Origin: Streptomyces flavofungini
GTDB taxonomy: Bacteria; Actinomycetota; Actinomycetes; Streptomycetales; Streptomycetaceae
DNA: 64,000 nucleotides
NCBI RefSeq assembly: GCF_014650815.1
Contig: NZ_BMVR01000010.1
Span: 309,741-373,740, forward strand
Direction of reading: 5' to 3'
Shown one piece after another: positions 46,301-53,202 of this stretch. The position numbers and the translations under genes were made by a program. A model generated the notes under the pieces. The model was not told the origin of the DNA and made no database searches. It was given only the letters and a program-made list of their open reading frames with translations. How positions within the stretch are numbered: position 1 is the stretch's first letter; each line of letters begins with the position of its first letter.

Positions 46301-49300
46301 TGTGGCGCGGTGGCTGGCGGGTGTGGGTGCTGGTCATGTGCTGTTGACGAGCCGTCGTGGGATGGATGCGCCGGGTGCGTCTGAACTGTGCGCTGAGTTG
46401 CGGGAGTTGGGTGTACGGGTGTCTGTCGCGGCGTGTGACGCGGCGGATCGGGAGGCGTTGGCGCGGGTTCTGGACGAGGTTCCGGAGGACGTGCCGTTGA
46501 CCGGGGTGTTCCACACGGCGGGCGTCCTGGACGACGGCGTGCTCGACGGGCTCACGGCGGACCGGTTCGCCACCGTGTTCCGCCCCAAGGCTCAAGCGGC
46601 CCGCAACCTCCACGAGCTGACACTCGACAACGAACAGCTCACAGCGTTCGTCCTCTTCTCGTCCGTCGCGGGTTCCATGGGCATCGGCGGCCAGGGCAAC
46701 TACGCGGCGGCCAACGCCTTCCTGGACGCCTTCGCCGGGCACCGCAGGTCGCTCGGGCTGCCCGCCCTGTCCCTCGCGTGGGGGCCGTGGGCCGGTGGCG
46801 GCATGGCCGTCGACGGCGGCGTCGTCGAGCAGCGGGTGCGGGACAGCGGGATGCCCGCGATGGACCCGGACCTGGCGGTCGCCGCGATGGCCACCGCACT
46901 GGCGGCCACGGCACGCGCCGACGCGCACCCGGGCTCGAGCGCGGCAGCGGTCACGCTCGCCGACGTCGACTGGGACGTGTGCGCGCCGACCTACGCCCTG
47001 GCCCGCCCCGCCCACCTCTTCGACCAGCTCACGCTCCCCGAGCCCGCGGCGCCGGGCCGGGGCCGCGGCCGGGGCACGGACGCGTCCACCGCTCCCGCCA
47101 CCCGCTCGCTCGCGGAACAGCTCGCGGCGCTCCCGGCCGCGGAACGGGACCGGGCCCTCCTGGACCTCGTACGCGACCGGGTCGCCACCGTCCTCGGCTA
47201 TCCCGCGACCAAGACCGTCGACGCCACGCGCCCCTTCAAGGACCTCGGCTTCGACTCGCTGACCGCCGTCGAACTGCGCAACCTCATCGGCGCGGCGGGC
47301 GGGCTCCACCTCCCGGCGACCCTGATCTTCGACCACCCCACCCCCGAGGCACTCGCCGCCCACCTGCGCGACGAACTCCTCGGCGACCTCGCACCGCAGG
47401 GCGGCGACACCCCGGCGCCGGCCCCCGCCCGGACCGGCGCGGTCGACGGCGACCCCATCGCCATCGTGTCGATGAGCTGCCGCTTCCCCGGCGGCGTACG
47501 GTCCCCCGAAGACCTGTGGCGCCTCCTCAGCGACGGCAAGGACGCCATCGGCGACATGCCGGACGACCGCGGCTGGAACGTCGAGTCGCTCTACCACCCC
47601 GACCCCGACCACGCCGGGACGAGCTACGTCCGCGAGGGCGGCTTCCTGCACGACATGGCCGACTTCGACGCGGACTTCTTCGGGATCTCCCCGCGCGAGG
47701 CCCTGGCCATGGACCCGCAGCAGCGGCTCCTCCTGGAGACCGCGTGGGAGGCCTTCGAGCGCGCGGGCATCGACCCTGCGACCCTGCGCGGCAGCCGCAC
47801 CGGCGTCTTCTCCGGCACCAACGGCCAGGACTACGAAGACGTCCTGCGCACCGCCCCCGACCGTGGCGAGGGCTACCTCGGCACGGGCAACGCGGCCAGT
47901 GTCGTCTCCGGCCGCCTCTCCTACGCCTTCGGCCTCGAAGGCCCGGCGGTGACGGTCGACACGGCCTGCTCGTCCTCGCTGGTCGCCCTGCACCTGGCCG
48001 CGCAGGCACTCCGCCAGGGCGAGTGCGACATGGCGCTCGCGGGCGGCGTGACCGTCATGTCGACGCCGGACACCTTCGTCGAGTTCAGCCGTCAGCGCGG
48101 GCTCGCCACGGACGGCCGGTGCAAGGCGTTCGCGGAGGCGGCGGACGGCACGGGCTGGGGCGAGGGAGTCGGGCTGCTGCTCCTGGAGCGGCTCTCGGAC
48201 GCTCGGCGTCACGGGCATGAGGTGCTGGCTGTCGTGCGCGGCTCGGCCGTGAACCAGGACGGCGCCAGCAACGGCCTGACGGCCCCGAACGGCCCGTCGC
48301 AGCAGCGCGTGATCCGGGCCGCCCTCGCCAACGCCGGGCTGTCCGCCGGTGAGGTGGACGCGGTCGAGGCGCACGGCACGGGTACGACGCTGGGTGACCC
48401 CATCGAGGCGCAGGCCCTCCTCGCCACCTACGGGCAGGAGCGGTCGGCCGACCGGCCGCTGTGGCTGGGTTCCATCAAGTCCAACATCGGGCACACCCAG
48501 GCCGCCGCCGGTGTCGCCGGTGTCATCAAGATGGTTCTGTCGATGCGGGAGGGCGTCCTGCCGCCGACCCTGCACGTGGACCGGCCCAGCTCGCACGTGG
48601 ACTGGTCGGCGGGATCGGTGGAACTGCTCACGGAGGCCCGGGAGTGGGCCGAGCGGGACGGTGGCGTGCCGCGTCGTGCGGGTGTGTCGTCGTTCGGCGT
48701 GAGCGGCACGAACGCCCACGTGATCGTCGAGCAGGCGCAGACGGACGAGCCCGCCGAGGCCGCTTCGGCGGCGGTGGCGCCGACGACTGCGGTGCCATGG
48801 CTGGTGTCCGGCCGGAGCGCGGACGCACTCCTGACCCAGGCCGAGCGGCTGCGGGAACACGCGGTGGCGGGAGCTGGCGTCGACCCTGTGGATGTGGGTT
48901 GGTCGCTGCTGTCCGGGCGTGCGGTGCACGAGCACCGGGCGGTTGTCCTCGGGCGGGAGCGCGCGGAGTTCCTGGCCGGTCTCGGGGCGGTGGCCGCGGG
49001 CGGTCCGGGCGTGGTGTCGGGCTCGGTGGTCGAGGGCCGCCTGGGTGTCGTGTTCACGGGCCAGGGCAGTCAGCGGGTCGGTATGGGCCGGGAGTTGTAT
49101 GAGGCGTTTCCGGTGTTCGCGGATGCGTTGGATGAGGTGTGTGCGTACCTGGATGGGCAGCTAGAACGTTCGCTCCAGGACGTGATGTTTGGTGCGGATG
49201 CTGAGCTGTTGGAGCAGACGGGGTATGCGCAGCCCGCGTTGTTCGCGGTCGAGGTGGCCCTGTTCCGTCTGGCCGAGTCGTTCGGTGTACGCCCCGAGGT

Positions 49301-52300
49301 CGTCGGCGGCCACTCCATCGGTGAGCTGACGGCTGCGTACGTAGCGGGGTTGTGGTCCCTGGAGGATGCGGCTCGACTGGTGGCCGCGCGTGGCCGGTTG
49401 ATGCAGTCCCTGCCCGAGGGCGGCGCGATGCTCGCGGTCCAGGCGGCTGAGGCGGACGTGCTGCCGCTGCTGGTGGGCCTGGAAGATCGGGCCGGTGTGG
49501 CGGCGGTGAACGGGCCGTCGCAGGTGGTGCTTTCTGGTGAGCGTGCGGTCCTGGAGGGCCTGGAGGAGAAGCTGCGCGGCGAGGGTCGGAAGGTTCGCTG
49601 GCTGAAGGTCTCCCATGCCTTCCACTCGCCGTTGATGGACCCGATCCTGGACGACTTCCGCCGGGTCGCCGAGAGCCTGACGTATCAGGACCTCGCGCTG
49701 CCGGTGATCTCGAACGTGACCGGTGAACTGGCGGGGCCCGCGCTGCTGCAGGACCCGGAGTACTGGGTGCGGCACGTGCGCGGGGCGGTCCGGTTCCACG
49801 ACGGCCTGGGCGCGCTCACCGCGCAGGGCGTCACGAGCCTGCTGGAGCTGGGCCCCGACTCGGTCCTGACGGCGATGGCGCACGACACGATCACCGCCCC
49901 GGCCGCGCAGGCAGGCCTGATCGCGGCCGTGCGCAAGGACCGCGCCGAGCCGGACACGTTCCTGACCGCGCTGGCCCACCTGCATGTGCGCGGAGCCGAG
50001 GTCGACTGGGCGCCGCTGTACGCCCCCGTCGAGACGCGGCGCCGCGTCGAGCTGCCCACGTACGCCTTCCAGGGGCGGCGCTACTGGCCGCGCGCGGCCG
50101 CGCGTGGGGCGGGCGATGTGTCGGCCACCGGGCTGGTGTCGGCCGAGCACCCGCTGTTGGGGGCCGCCGTGCCGCTGGTGGAGTCCGGTGGCCATCTGCT
50201 GACGGGGCGTCTGTCGGTGGCCACGCATCCGTGGCTCGCGGATCACGCCGTGGGCGGGCGGGTGCTGCTGCCCGGGACGGCGTTCGTGGAGCTGGCTGTG
50301 CGGGCCGGTGACGAGGTCGGTTGCGGGGTGCTTGAGGAGCTGACGTTGGCGGCTCCGCTGGTGCTGTCCGAGCGGGGTGCCGTGCAGGTGCAGGTCAGCG
50401 TGGGTGCCGCCGCCGACGACGGGCGTTCGCCGGTCAGCGTCCACTCGCGCGACGAACGCGACCCCGATGGACCGTGGACCCGCCACGCGGCCGGGTTCCT
50501 GTCCGCCGAGGCCGACGCCGGGGCGCCCAAGGACGTGCCCGACCTGTCCGAGTGGCCGCCGCGCGACGCGGAACCCCTCGACGACGCGGCCTCGCTCTAC
50601 GACCGCCTCGCCGAGACGGGCTACGGCTACGGCCCGGTGTTCCAGGGCCTGCGCGCGGCCTGGCGGCGCGGCGACGAGGTCTTCGCCGAAGTCGCCCTGC
50701 CCGAGGAAGCGGACGCGGAAGCCTTCACCCTGCACCCGGCCCTCCTGGACGCCGCGCTGCACGCCACCCTCCTGCTGCCCCGGCCGCAGGACGGCGACGA
50801 CGCACGCCAGGGTCTCGGGCTGCCCTTCGCCTGGAGCGGCGTACGGCTGCACCAGGCGGGTGCCGCTACGGTCCGGGTCCACCTGCGCGGCGCCGGAGCG
50901 GACGCCGTGTCGCTGACGCTCGCCGACCAGGCCGGGCAGGCGGTCGCCACCGTCGACTCGCTGGTGTCGCGCCCGGTTTCGGACGAGCAGCTCAGTGGCG
51001 GTGGGGTGGTCGGGGACTCGCTGTTCCACGTGGAGTGGAAGCGGCGGGACGCGGCTGGGGTCGTCGAAGAGGTGCCCCTGGCTGTCCTCGGCGGCACGCA
51101 CTCGATGCCGGGTACGCGGGCCTTCGCGGACCTCGCCGCCCTGGGCACGGCCATCGAGGCGGGGGAGACGCCTCCCGCCGCGGTGCTGTGGCCCGCCGGT
51201 GGGACGGCGGGCGCCGGAGGTGACGGGCTCGCCGGACCGAAGGCCGTCTCCGCGACGCTGGCCGAAGCCCTCGGGGTGGTGCAGGCGTGGCTCGCCGACG
51301 AGCGGTTCGAGGACGCACGGCTCGTGGTCGTGACGCGCGGCGCCGTCCCCGCCGCGGGCACCGACGCGGACGTCGACCCTGCCGGGACGGCGATCTGGGG
51401 TCTGGTGCGGTCGGCGCAGGTGGAGCACCCAGGGCGGTTCGTCCTCGTGGACACGAATGCGGACGCGAATGTGGACGCGGGCGCGGATGCGGATGCCTCC
51501 GGGGATGCCGGTTCGGTGGCCGAGCCGGTGGCCGGTTCACTGGCCGGGCCGGTGCTGGCCTCCGCGCTGGCATCCGGTGAGCCCGAGGTGGCGGTGCGGG
51601 ACGGCGTGGTGTGGGTGCCGCGGCTGTCCCGGGTCGGCGTCACCCCGGCAGGGCAGGACGCGGCGCCGTTCGGCACGGGCACCGTCCTCGTGACGGGCGC
51701 GTTCGGCGGTCTCGGCCGCGTCGTAGCCAGGCATCTCGCCGAGCGGCACGGCGTACGCGACCTCCTCCTCGTCTCCCGCAGGGGCGCCGCCGCCACCGGC
51801 GCCGACGAACTCCGCGCCGAACTGGAGGCGACGGGCACGCAGGTCACCGTGGCCGCGTGCGACGTCGCCGACCGTGACGCGCTGGCCGCTCTGCTGGAGA
51901 AGGCGGGCGGTGAGCTGTCGGCGGTCGTGCACGTGGCGGGCGTACTCGACGACGGCGTCGTCACGTCGCTGACGCCGGAGCGCCTGGACACGGTGCTGCG
52001 TCCGAAGGTGGACGCGGCCCTGAACCTGCACGAGCTGACGGCCCACCTGGACCTGTCCGCGTTCGTCCTGTTCTCCTCCGCCGCAGGCGTGTTGGGCAGC
52101 CCCGGCCAGGGCAACTACGCGGCCGCCAACAGCGTCCTCGACGCGCTCGCGGTCGTACGCCGCAGCCAGGGCCTCCCCGCGACCTCCCTCGCGTGGGGCC
52201 TGTGGGCGCAGGAGAGCGACATGACGGGCAAGCTCGCCGGGGCGGACCTGGGCCGCATGGCGCGGGGCGGCGTGGCCGCGCTGTCCACGGCGGAAGGCCT

Positions 52301-53087
52301 GGCCCTCCTCGACGCCGCCGTCACCCTGACGCCCGCACCGCTCCACGACCCCGCCGACCCCGCTGTCCCCGTCGACCCCGCCGTTCTCGTTCCTCTCCGC
52401 CTGGACACCGCGTCCCTGCGGGCCTCCGCGGGACCCGGCGGCGTACAGCCCGTCTTCTCGGACCTGGTCGGCACCCCGGCCCGCCGCGTCGACCGGACAG
52501 TCGTGCGCTCCGGGAACCCGGCTGAGCCGAACGGCACCGGTCCGGCCCTCGTCGCGCAATTGGCGGGCCTTTCCCCGGAGGAGCGGGAACGGGCCCTGCT
52601 CGACGCCGTGCGGGGTAATGTGGCGACGGTGCTCGGGCATTCCGGGCCCGAGGCAATAGGGGCCACCCGGGGATTCCTGGAATTGGGCGTCGACTCGCTC
52701 ACCGCGGTGGAACTCCGGAATCGGCTGAACTCCCTTTCCGGACTGCGCCTGCCCGCTACCCTGATCTTCGACTACCCGTCGCCGGCGGCACTCGCCTCCT
52801 ATCTGGACGAGAGCCTGCCGAGCGGTGACGGTGCGACGGAGACGGTCGCGGGAGCGCGGCCGGGCGGGGTCATAGCCGAGCTCGCCGGACTGGAAGCGGC
52901 CCTGGCCGCGGGCGTCCTGGCAGGCGACGAGCGCACCGCCGTGCGCGGCAGGCTGCGGGCGCTGCTCGGCGGCCTCGACGCCGCCGAGCCGGGCGGCAGC
53001 GCCGGGCCCGCCATCGCGGAGCAGCTCGAGGACGCCGACGACGATGACATGTTCGACTTCATCGACAACGAACTCGGCGTCTCCTGA
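37317..53087 (+). CDS. Type I polyketide synthase 1: loading ACP plus modules 1-3
   Basis: 5256 aa from ATG 37317 (GGAG upstream). Loading: a lone ACP (Ser77 in LGLDSL), no AT or KS in front. Module 1: KS (Cys308), AT with GHSQGE and YASHS (915-919, methylmalonyl type), KR about 1398-1580 with LDD (B1 type), ACP Ser1720. Module 2: KS Cys1959, AT with HAFHS at 2515 (malonyl), KR with LDD about 2982-3165, ACP Ser3314. Module 3: KS Cys3551, AT with HAFHS at 4100 (malonyl), DH with HAVGGRVLLPG (His4310) and Asp4478, KR about 4787-4980 with LDD, ACP Ser5127. Residues 5182-5256 are a C-terminal docking domain ending in an acidic helix. No ER or methyltransferase. Predicted chain: starter, CH(OH)-CH(CH3), CH(OH)-CH2, CH=CH. 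Linkers carry low-complexity inserts (about residues 565-640). Confidence 0.95.
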   Translation: MSDFEEFAAHSHPEARPHPEAHPEELRDTLEGRPRAEQERRLRAVVAEQVAAVLGGADGTRPPGDLSRPFLDLGLDSLTAVELHRRLQGATGLKLPVTAVFDYPSTDSLARHLRAELFDSADAGYVPATARRADDEPIAIVAMSCRLPGGVETPEELWQLVADGVDAISGFPADRGWDLAALYDTDPDRPGTSYVREGGFLHDAGEFDADFFGLSPREALATDPQQRLLLETSWEALERAGIDPAALRDSGTGVFVGAETQEYGPRLSDAGDGLEGYLVTGTAASVASGRIAYTLGLQGPTMTVDTACSSSLVALHLAVQALRQGECALALAGGVVVMASPGSFLAFSRQRGLAPDGRCKPFAQAADGTAWGEGVGMLVLERLSDARRNGHQVLAVVRGSAVNQDGASNGLTAPNGPAQQRVIRAALADAGLGPADVDAVEAHGTGTTLGDPIEAQALLATYGKDRPADQEPLWLGSLKSNVGHTQAAAGVAGVIKMVQAIHRGLLPKTLNVDEPSTHVDWSAGAVELLTEARAWPERADGAPRRAGVSSFGMSGTNAHLIVEQAPVADSVAERLGGAPEDGVVGEPSVAAAPSGESGESGVVPGADAGSGPDAGFDVDFGLAPDTAPDVAPSVIPGLVPVSLSAKSEAALRAQAARLGAHLQAQPGLEPGDVAWSLAVARSRFEHRGVVLGGDRDELLAGLAELAQGDTTARNVIAGRALGGAVRPVFVFPGQGSQWAGMARELLDSSPVFADRMRECADALGPFVDWDLFDELSGDNFDRVDVVQPVLFAVMVSLAAVWRAAGVEPAAVVGHSQGEIAAACVAGALSLEDAAWVVALRSQAILELSGRGGMVSVPLPEEQVRAILDQWGDDLSVAAVNGPSHVVVSGATGALAELVAQCLARDIRARTIPVDYASHSAHVEAIEEHLARVLAPVAPRSPDVPLYSTLTGDWLTDDTLMDADYWYRNLRHTVLFEHATRGLLAEGHSLFLEMSPHPVLTVPVQATIDDAEIPAATLGSLRRDEGGADRLFASVAEAHALGAELDWHALLPGGRTVVDLPTYPFQRSHYWLTEERTSGATPPAVADEAEARFWEAVEREDVDQLTSTLGDVAPDALSEVLPGLSAWRRGRRERAVIDSWRYRIGWQPLPGTHLPSARLSGRWLVALPENAADHPWATGVVEALARAGAEPVELRVAAGEATREMWAERLQEAAGNGAVGGGAQPADAGLDGAVSAPDTPLTGVLSLLALDESPLPGHESVPAGLAATLALLQALGDTGTEARLWAVTQGAVSTGRSDRLDHPVQAHLWGLGRTAALEHPDRWGGLVDVPHSFDTRAGARLTAILTAAADGPRPDAAAPDAAVEDQLAVRGSGVFVRRLLRGEATGADLTRDTQWTPRGTVLVTGGTGALGGHVARWLASTGADHLVLTSRRGPDAPGAPELRTELEELGVRVTVAACDVADRDALARVLAEIPADAPLTAVVHTAGILDDGTVDGLTPGRFEDVLRPKSPAAAALHDLTRDLDLDAFVLYSSASGALGNAGQANYAAANAYLDALAEQRRADGLPATSIAWGTWGGAGLADTAVRAERTRRDGMPPMPPERAVAALRDAVERGDAGVVIAAVDWDTFLPGFVAARPNPLFAAIPEVRERTATPADGTPAPADGRTVTGPDWIRRLAPLPAAERAAALVTFVRAQAAAVLGHSAPEAIDPGRAFRELGFDSLTAVELRNRVQAATGLRLPASLVFDYPNSALLAAYVAQETFGADTTGTAAEPHGTTTAVDSTAADTDPIAIVAMSCRFPGGVGSPEDLWRLVAEGRDAMGEFPGDRGWDLADLYDPDPDRAGKTYVREGGFLSDAGEFDADFFGISPREALAMDPQQRHLLETSWELFERAGIDPTTLRGTRAGVFVGSNGDDYISRMAAVPQDIESHVLTGNAVSVMSGRLSYAFGLEGPAVTVDTACSASLVALHLAAQALRQGECDMALAGGVTVMSSPDTFVQFSRQRGLATDGRCKAFAEAADGTGWGEGVGLLLLERLSDARRQGHEVLAVVRGSAVNQDGASNGLTAPNGPSQQRVIRAALESSGLSAGDVDAVEAHGTGTTLGDPIEAQALLATYGQTRPEGPAGREPLWLGSIKSNIGHTQAAAGVAGVIKMVMAMREGVLPPTLHVGEPSSHVDWEAGAVELLTESREWPGREGGAPRRAGVSSFGVSGTNAHVIVEQAPVVEPAEVAEPVGDAPVAVAVVPWVVSGRSAEALRAQAEALREHVAGRAELEPGGVGWSLLSGRALHEHRAVVFGREREEFLAGLGAVAADGPGVVTGSVAEGRLGVLFTGQGSQRVGMGRELYEAFPVFADALDEVCAHLDGQLERSLQEVMFGADAELLEQTGYAQPALFAVEVALFRLAESFGVRPEVVGGHSIGELTAAYVAGLWSLEDAARLVAARGRLMQSLPEGGAMLAVQAAEAEVLSLLAGLEDRAGVAAVNGPSQVVLSGDRTVLEGLEEKLRGEGRKVRWLKVSHAFHSPLMDPILEDFRKVARGLTYQPPKLPVVSNVTGELAEAAQLQDPEYWVRHVREAVRFHDGLGALTAQGVTTVLELGPDAVLTAMAHDTVTDPAAQAGLVAAVRKDRPEPATFLAALAQLHVRGVAVDWTPLYAPTETRRRVDLPTYAFQRDHYWLDLSATVAAVARAGEAGVDEVEARFWEAVERGDLESLSAELGAEDASGGAAALGEVLPVLSSWRRQRREASTVGRWLYRESWKPLTGLAPAAFDGTWWVVAPADEDAHPWVAAAAGGLEKRGARVVRIAVGRDEARRDILGAKLRELLGAQAELGGGQPQGVLSLLALDASEGSAHPTVSIGLEGVLALLQALGDADVAAPLWAATSGAVSTGRSDRLTAPVQASVWGMGRVAALEQPQRWGGLVDLPDHADERSSLRLADALAGASTSGEDQVAVRGSGVFARRLARVPSGGAALGESSVAEWSADGGTVLVTGGTGALGGHVARWLAGVGAGHVLLTSRRGMDAPGASELCAELRELGVRVSVAACDAADREALARVLDEVPEDVPLTGVFHTAGVLDDGVLDGLTADRFATVFRPKAQAARNLHELTLDNEQLTAFVLFSSVAGSMGIGGQGNYAAANAFLDAFAGHRRSLGLPALSLAWGPWAGGGMAVDGGVVEQRVRDSGMPAMDPDLAVAAMATALAATARADAHPGSSAAAVTLADVDWDVCAPTYALARPAHLFDQLTLPEPAAPGRGRGRGTDASTAPATRSLAEQLAALPAAERDRALLDLVRDRVATVLGYPATKTVDATRPFKDLGFDSLTAVELRNLIGAAGGLHLPATLIFDHPTPEALAAHLRDELLGDLAPQGGDTPAPAPARTGAVDGDPIAIVSMSCRFPGGVRSPEDLWRLLSDGKDAIGDMPDDRGWNVESLYHPDPDHAGTSYVREGGFLHDMADFDADFFGISPREALAMDPQQRLLLETAWEAFERAGIDPATLRGSRTGVFSGTNGQDYEDVLRTAPDRGEGYLGTGNAASVVSGRLSYAFGLEGPAVTVDTACSSSLVALHLAAQALRQGECDMALAGGVTVMSTPDTFVEFSRQRGLATDGRCKAFAEAADGTGWGEGVGLLLLERLSDARRHGHEVLAVVRGSAVNQDGASNGLTAPNGPSQQRVIRAALANAGLSAGEVDAVEAHGTGTTLGDPIEAQALLATYGQERSADRPLWLGSIKSNIGHTQAAAGVAGVIKMVLSMREGVLPPTLHVDRPSSHVDWSAGSVELLTEAREWAERDGGVPRRAGVSSFGVSGTNAHVIVEQAQTDEPAEAASAAVAPTTAVPWLVSGRSADALLTQAERLREHAVAGAGVDPVDVGWSLLSGRAVHEHRAVVLGRERAEFLAGLGAVAAGGPGVVSGSVVEGRLGVVFTGQGSQRVGMGRELYEAFPVFADALDEVCAYLDGQLERSLQDVMFGADAELLEQTGYAQPALFAVEVALFRLAESFGVRPEVVGGHSIGELTAAYVAGLWSLEDAARLVAARGRLMQSLPEGGAMLAVQAAEADVLPLLVGLEDRAGVAAVNGPSQVVLSGERAVLEGLEEKLRGEGRKVRWLKVSHAFHSPLMDPILDDFRRVAESLTYQDLALPVISNVTGELAGPALLQDPEYWVRHVRGAVRFHDGLGALTAQGVTSLLELGPDSVLTAMAHDTITAPAAQAGLIAAVRKDRAEPDTFLTALAHLHVRGAEVDWAPLYAPVETRRRVELPTYAFQGRRYWPRAAARGAGDVSATGLVSAEHPLLGAAVPLVESGGHLLTGRLSVATHPWLADHAVGGRVLLPGTAFVELAVRAGDEVGCGVLEELTLAAPLVLSERGAVQVQVSVGAAADDGRSPVSVHSRDERDPDGPWTRHAAGFLSAEADAGAPKDVPDLSEWPPRDAEPLDDAASLYDRLAETGYGYGPVFQGLRAAWRRGDEVFAEVALPEEADAEAFTLHPALLDAALHATLLLPRPQDGDDARQGLGLPFAWSGVRLHQAGAATVRVHLRGAGADAVSLTLADQAGQAVATVDSLVSRPVSDEQLSGGGVVGDSLFHVEWKRRDAAGVVEEVPLAVLGGTHSMPGTRAFADLAALGTAIEAGETPPAAVLWPAGGTAGAGGDGLAGPKAVSATLAEALGVVQAWLADERFEDARLVVVTRGAVPAAGTDADVDPAGTAIWGLVRSAQVEHPGRFVLVDTNADANVDAGADADASGDAGSVAEPVAGSLAGPVLASALASGEPEVAVRDGVVWVPRLSRVGVTPAGQDAAPFGTGTVLVTGAFGGLGRVVARHLAERHGVRDLLLVSRRGAAATGADELRAELEATGTQVTVAACDVADRDALAALLEKAGGELSAVVHVAGVLDDGVVTSLTPERLDTVLRPKVDAALNLHELTAHLDLSAFVLFSSAAGVLGSPGQGNYAAANSVLDALAVVRRSQGLPATSLAWGLWAQESDMTGKLAGADLGRMARGGVAALSTAEGLALLDAAVTLTPAPLHDPADPAVPVDPAVLVPLRLDTASLRASAGPGGVQPVFSDLVGTPARRVDRTVVRSGNPAEPNGTGPALVAQLAGLSPEERERALLDAVRGNVATVLGHSGPEAIGATRGFLELGVDSLTAVELRNRLNSLSGLRLPATLIFDYPSPAALASYLDESLPSGDGATETVAGARPGGVIAELAGLEAALAAGVLAGDERTAVRGRLRALLGGLDAAEPGGSAGPAIAEQLEDADDDDMFDFIDNELGVS
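46218..46565 (+). repeat. KR-domain tract nearly identical to 56796-57144
   Basis: About 350 bp covering the KR start of module 2, from CTGGGTGAGTCGTCGG to CTCACGGCGGACCGG. It agrees with the module 4 KR at nearly every base, including synonymous sites, and uses more T in third position than flanking DNA. Boundaries are by eye and may be off by a few bases. Confidence 0.8.
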
Positions 53088-53119
53088 AAGTAATTCGTAG
53101 AAATTCCTCAAGGGGTCCG

Positions 53120-53137
53120 TAGGGGGAGGGTAGGGGT
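53120..53137 (+). promoter_or_regulatory. Element D: TAGGGG-N5-TAGGGGT upstream of PKS2
   Basis: Reads TAGGGGGAGGGTAGGGGT in the 115-bp gap between PKS1 and PKS2, 65 bp before the PKS2 start codon, with another AAGGGGT just upstream (53110-53116). It suggests that PKS2 has its own regulated promoter. Confidence 0.6.
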
Positions 53138-53202
53138 TGTTGCCCCTGCCCTCCCGCCGATGTGATGGGGTCGGCCCTCTGCGTTGAAGGAGTCGCACCG
53201 AA

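Noticed and set aside
50980..51670. Possible enoylreductase in module 3
   Set aside because: The DH-KR interval is KR structural-subdomain sequence without the ER cofactor motif; only DH and KR are present.
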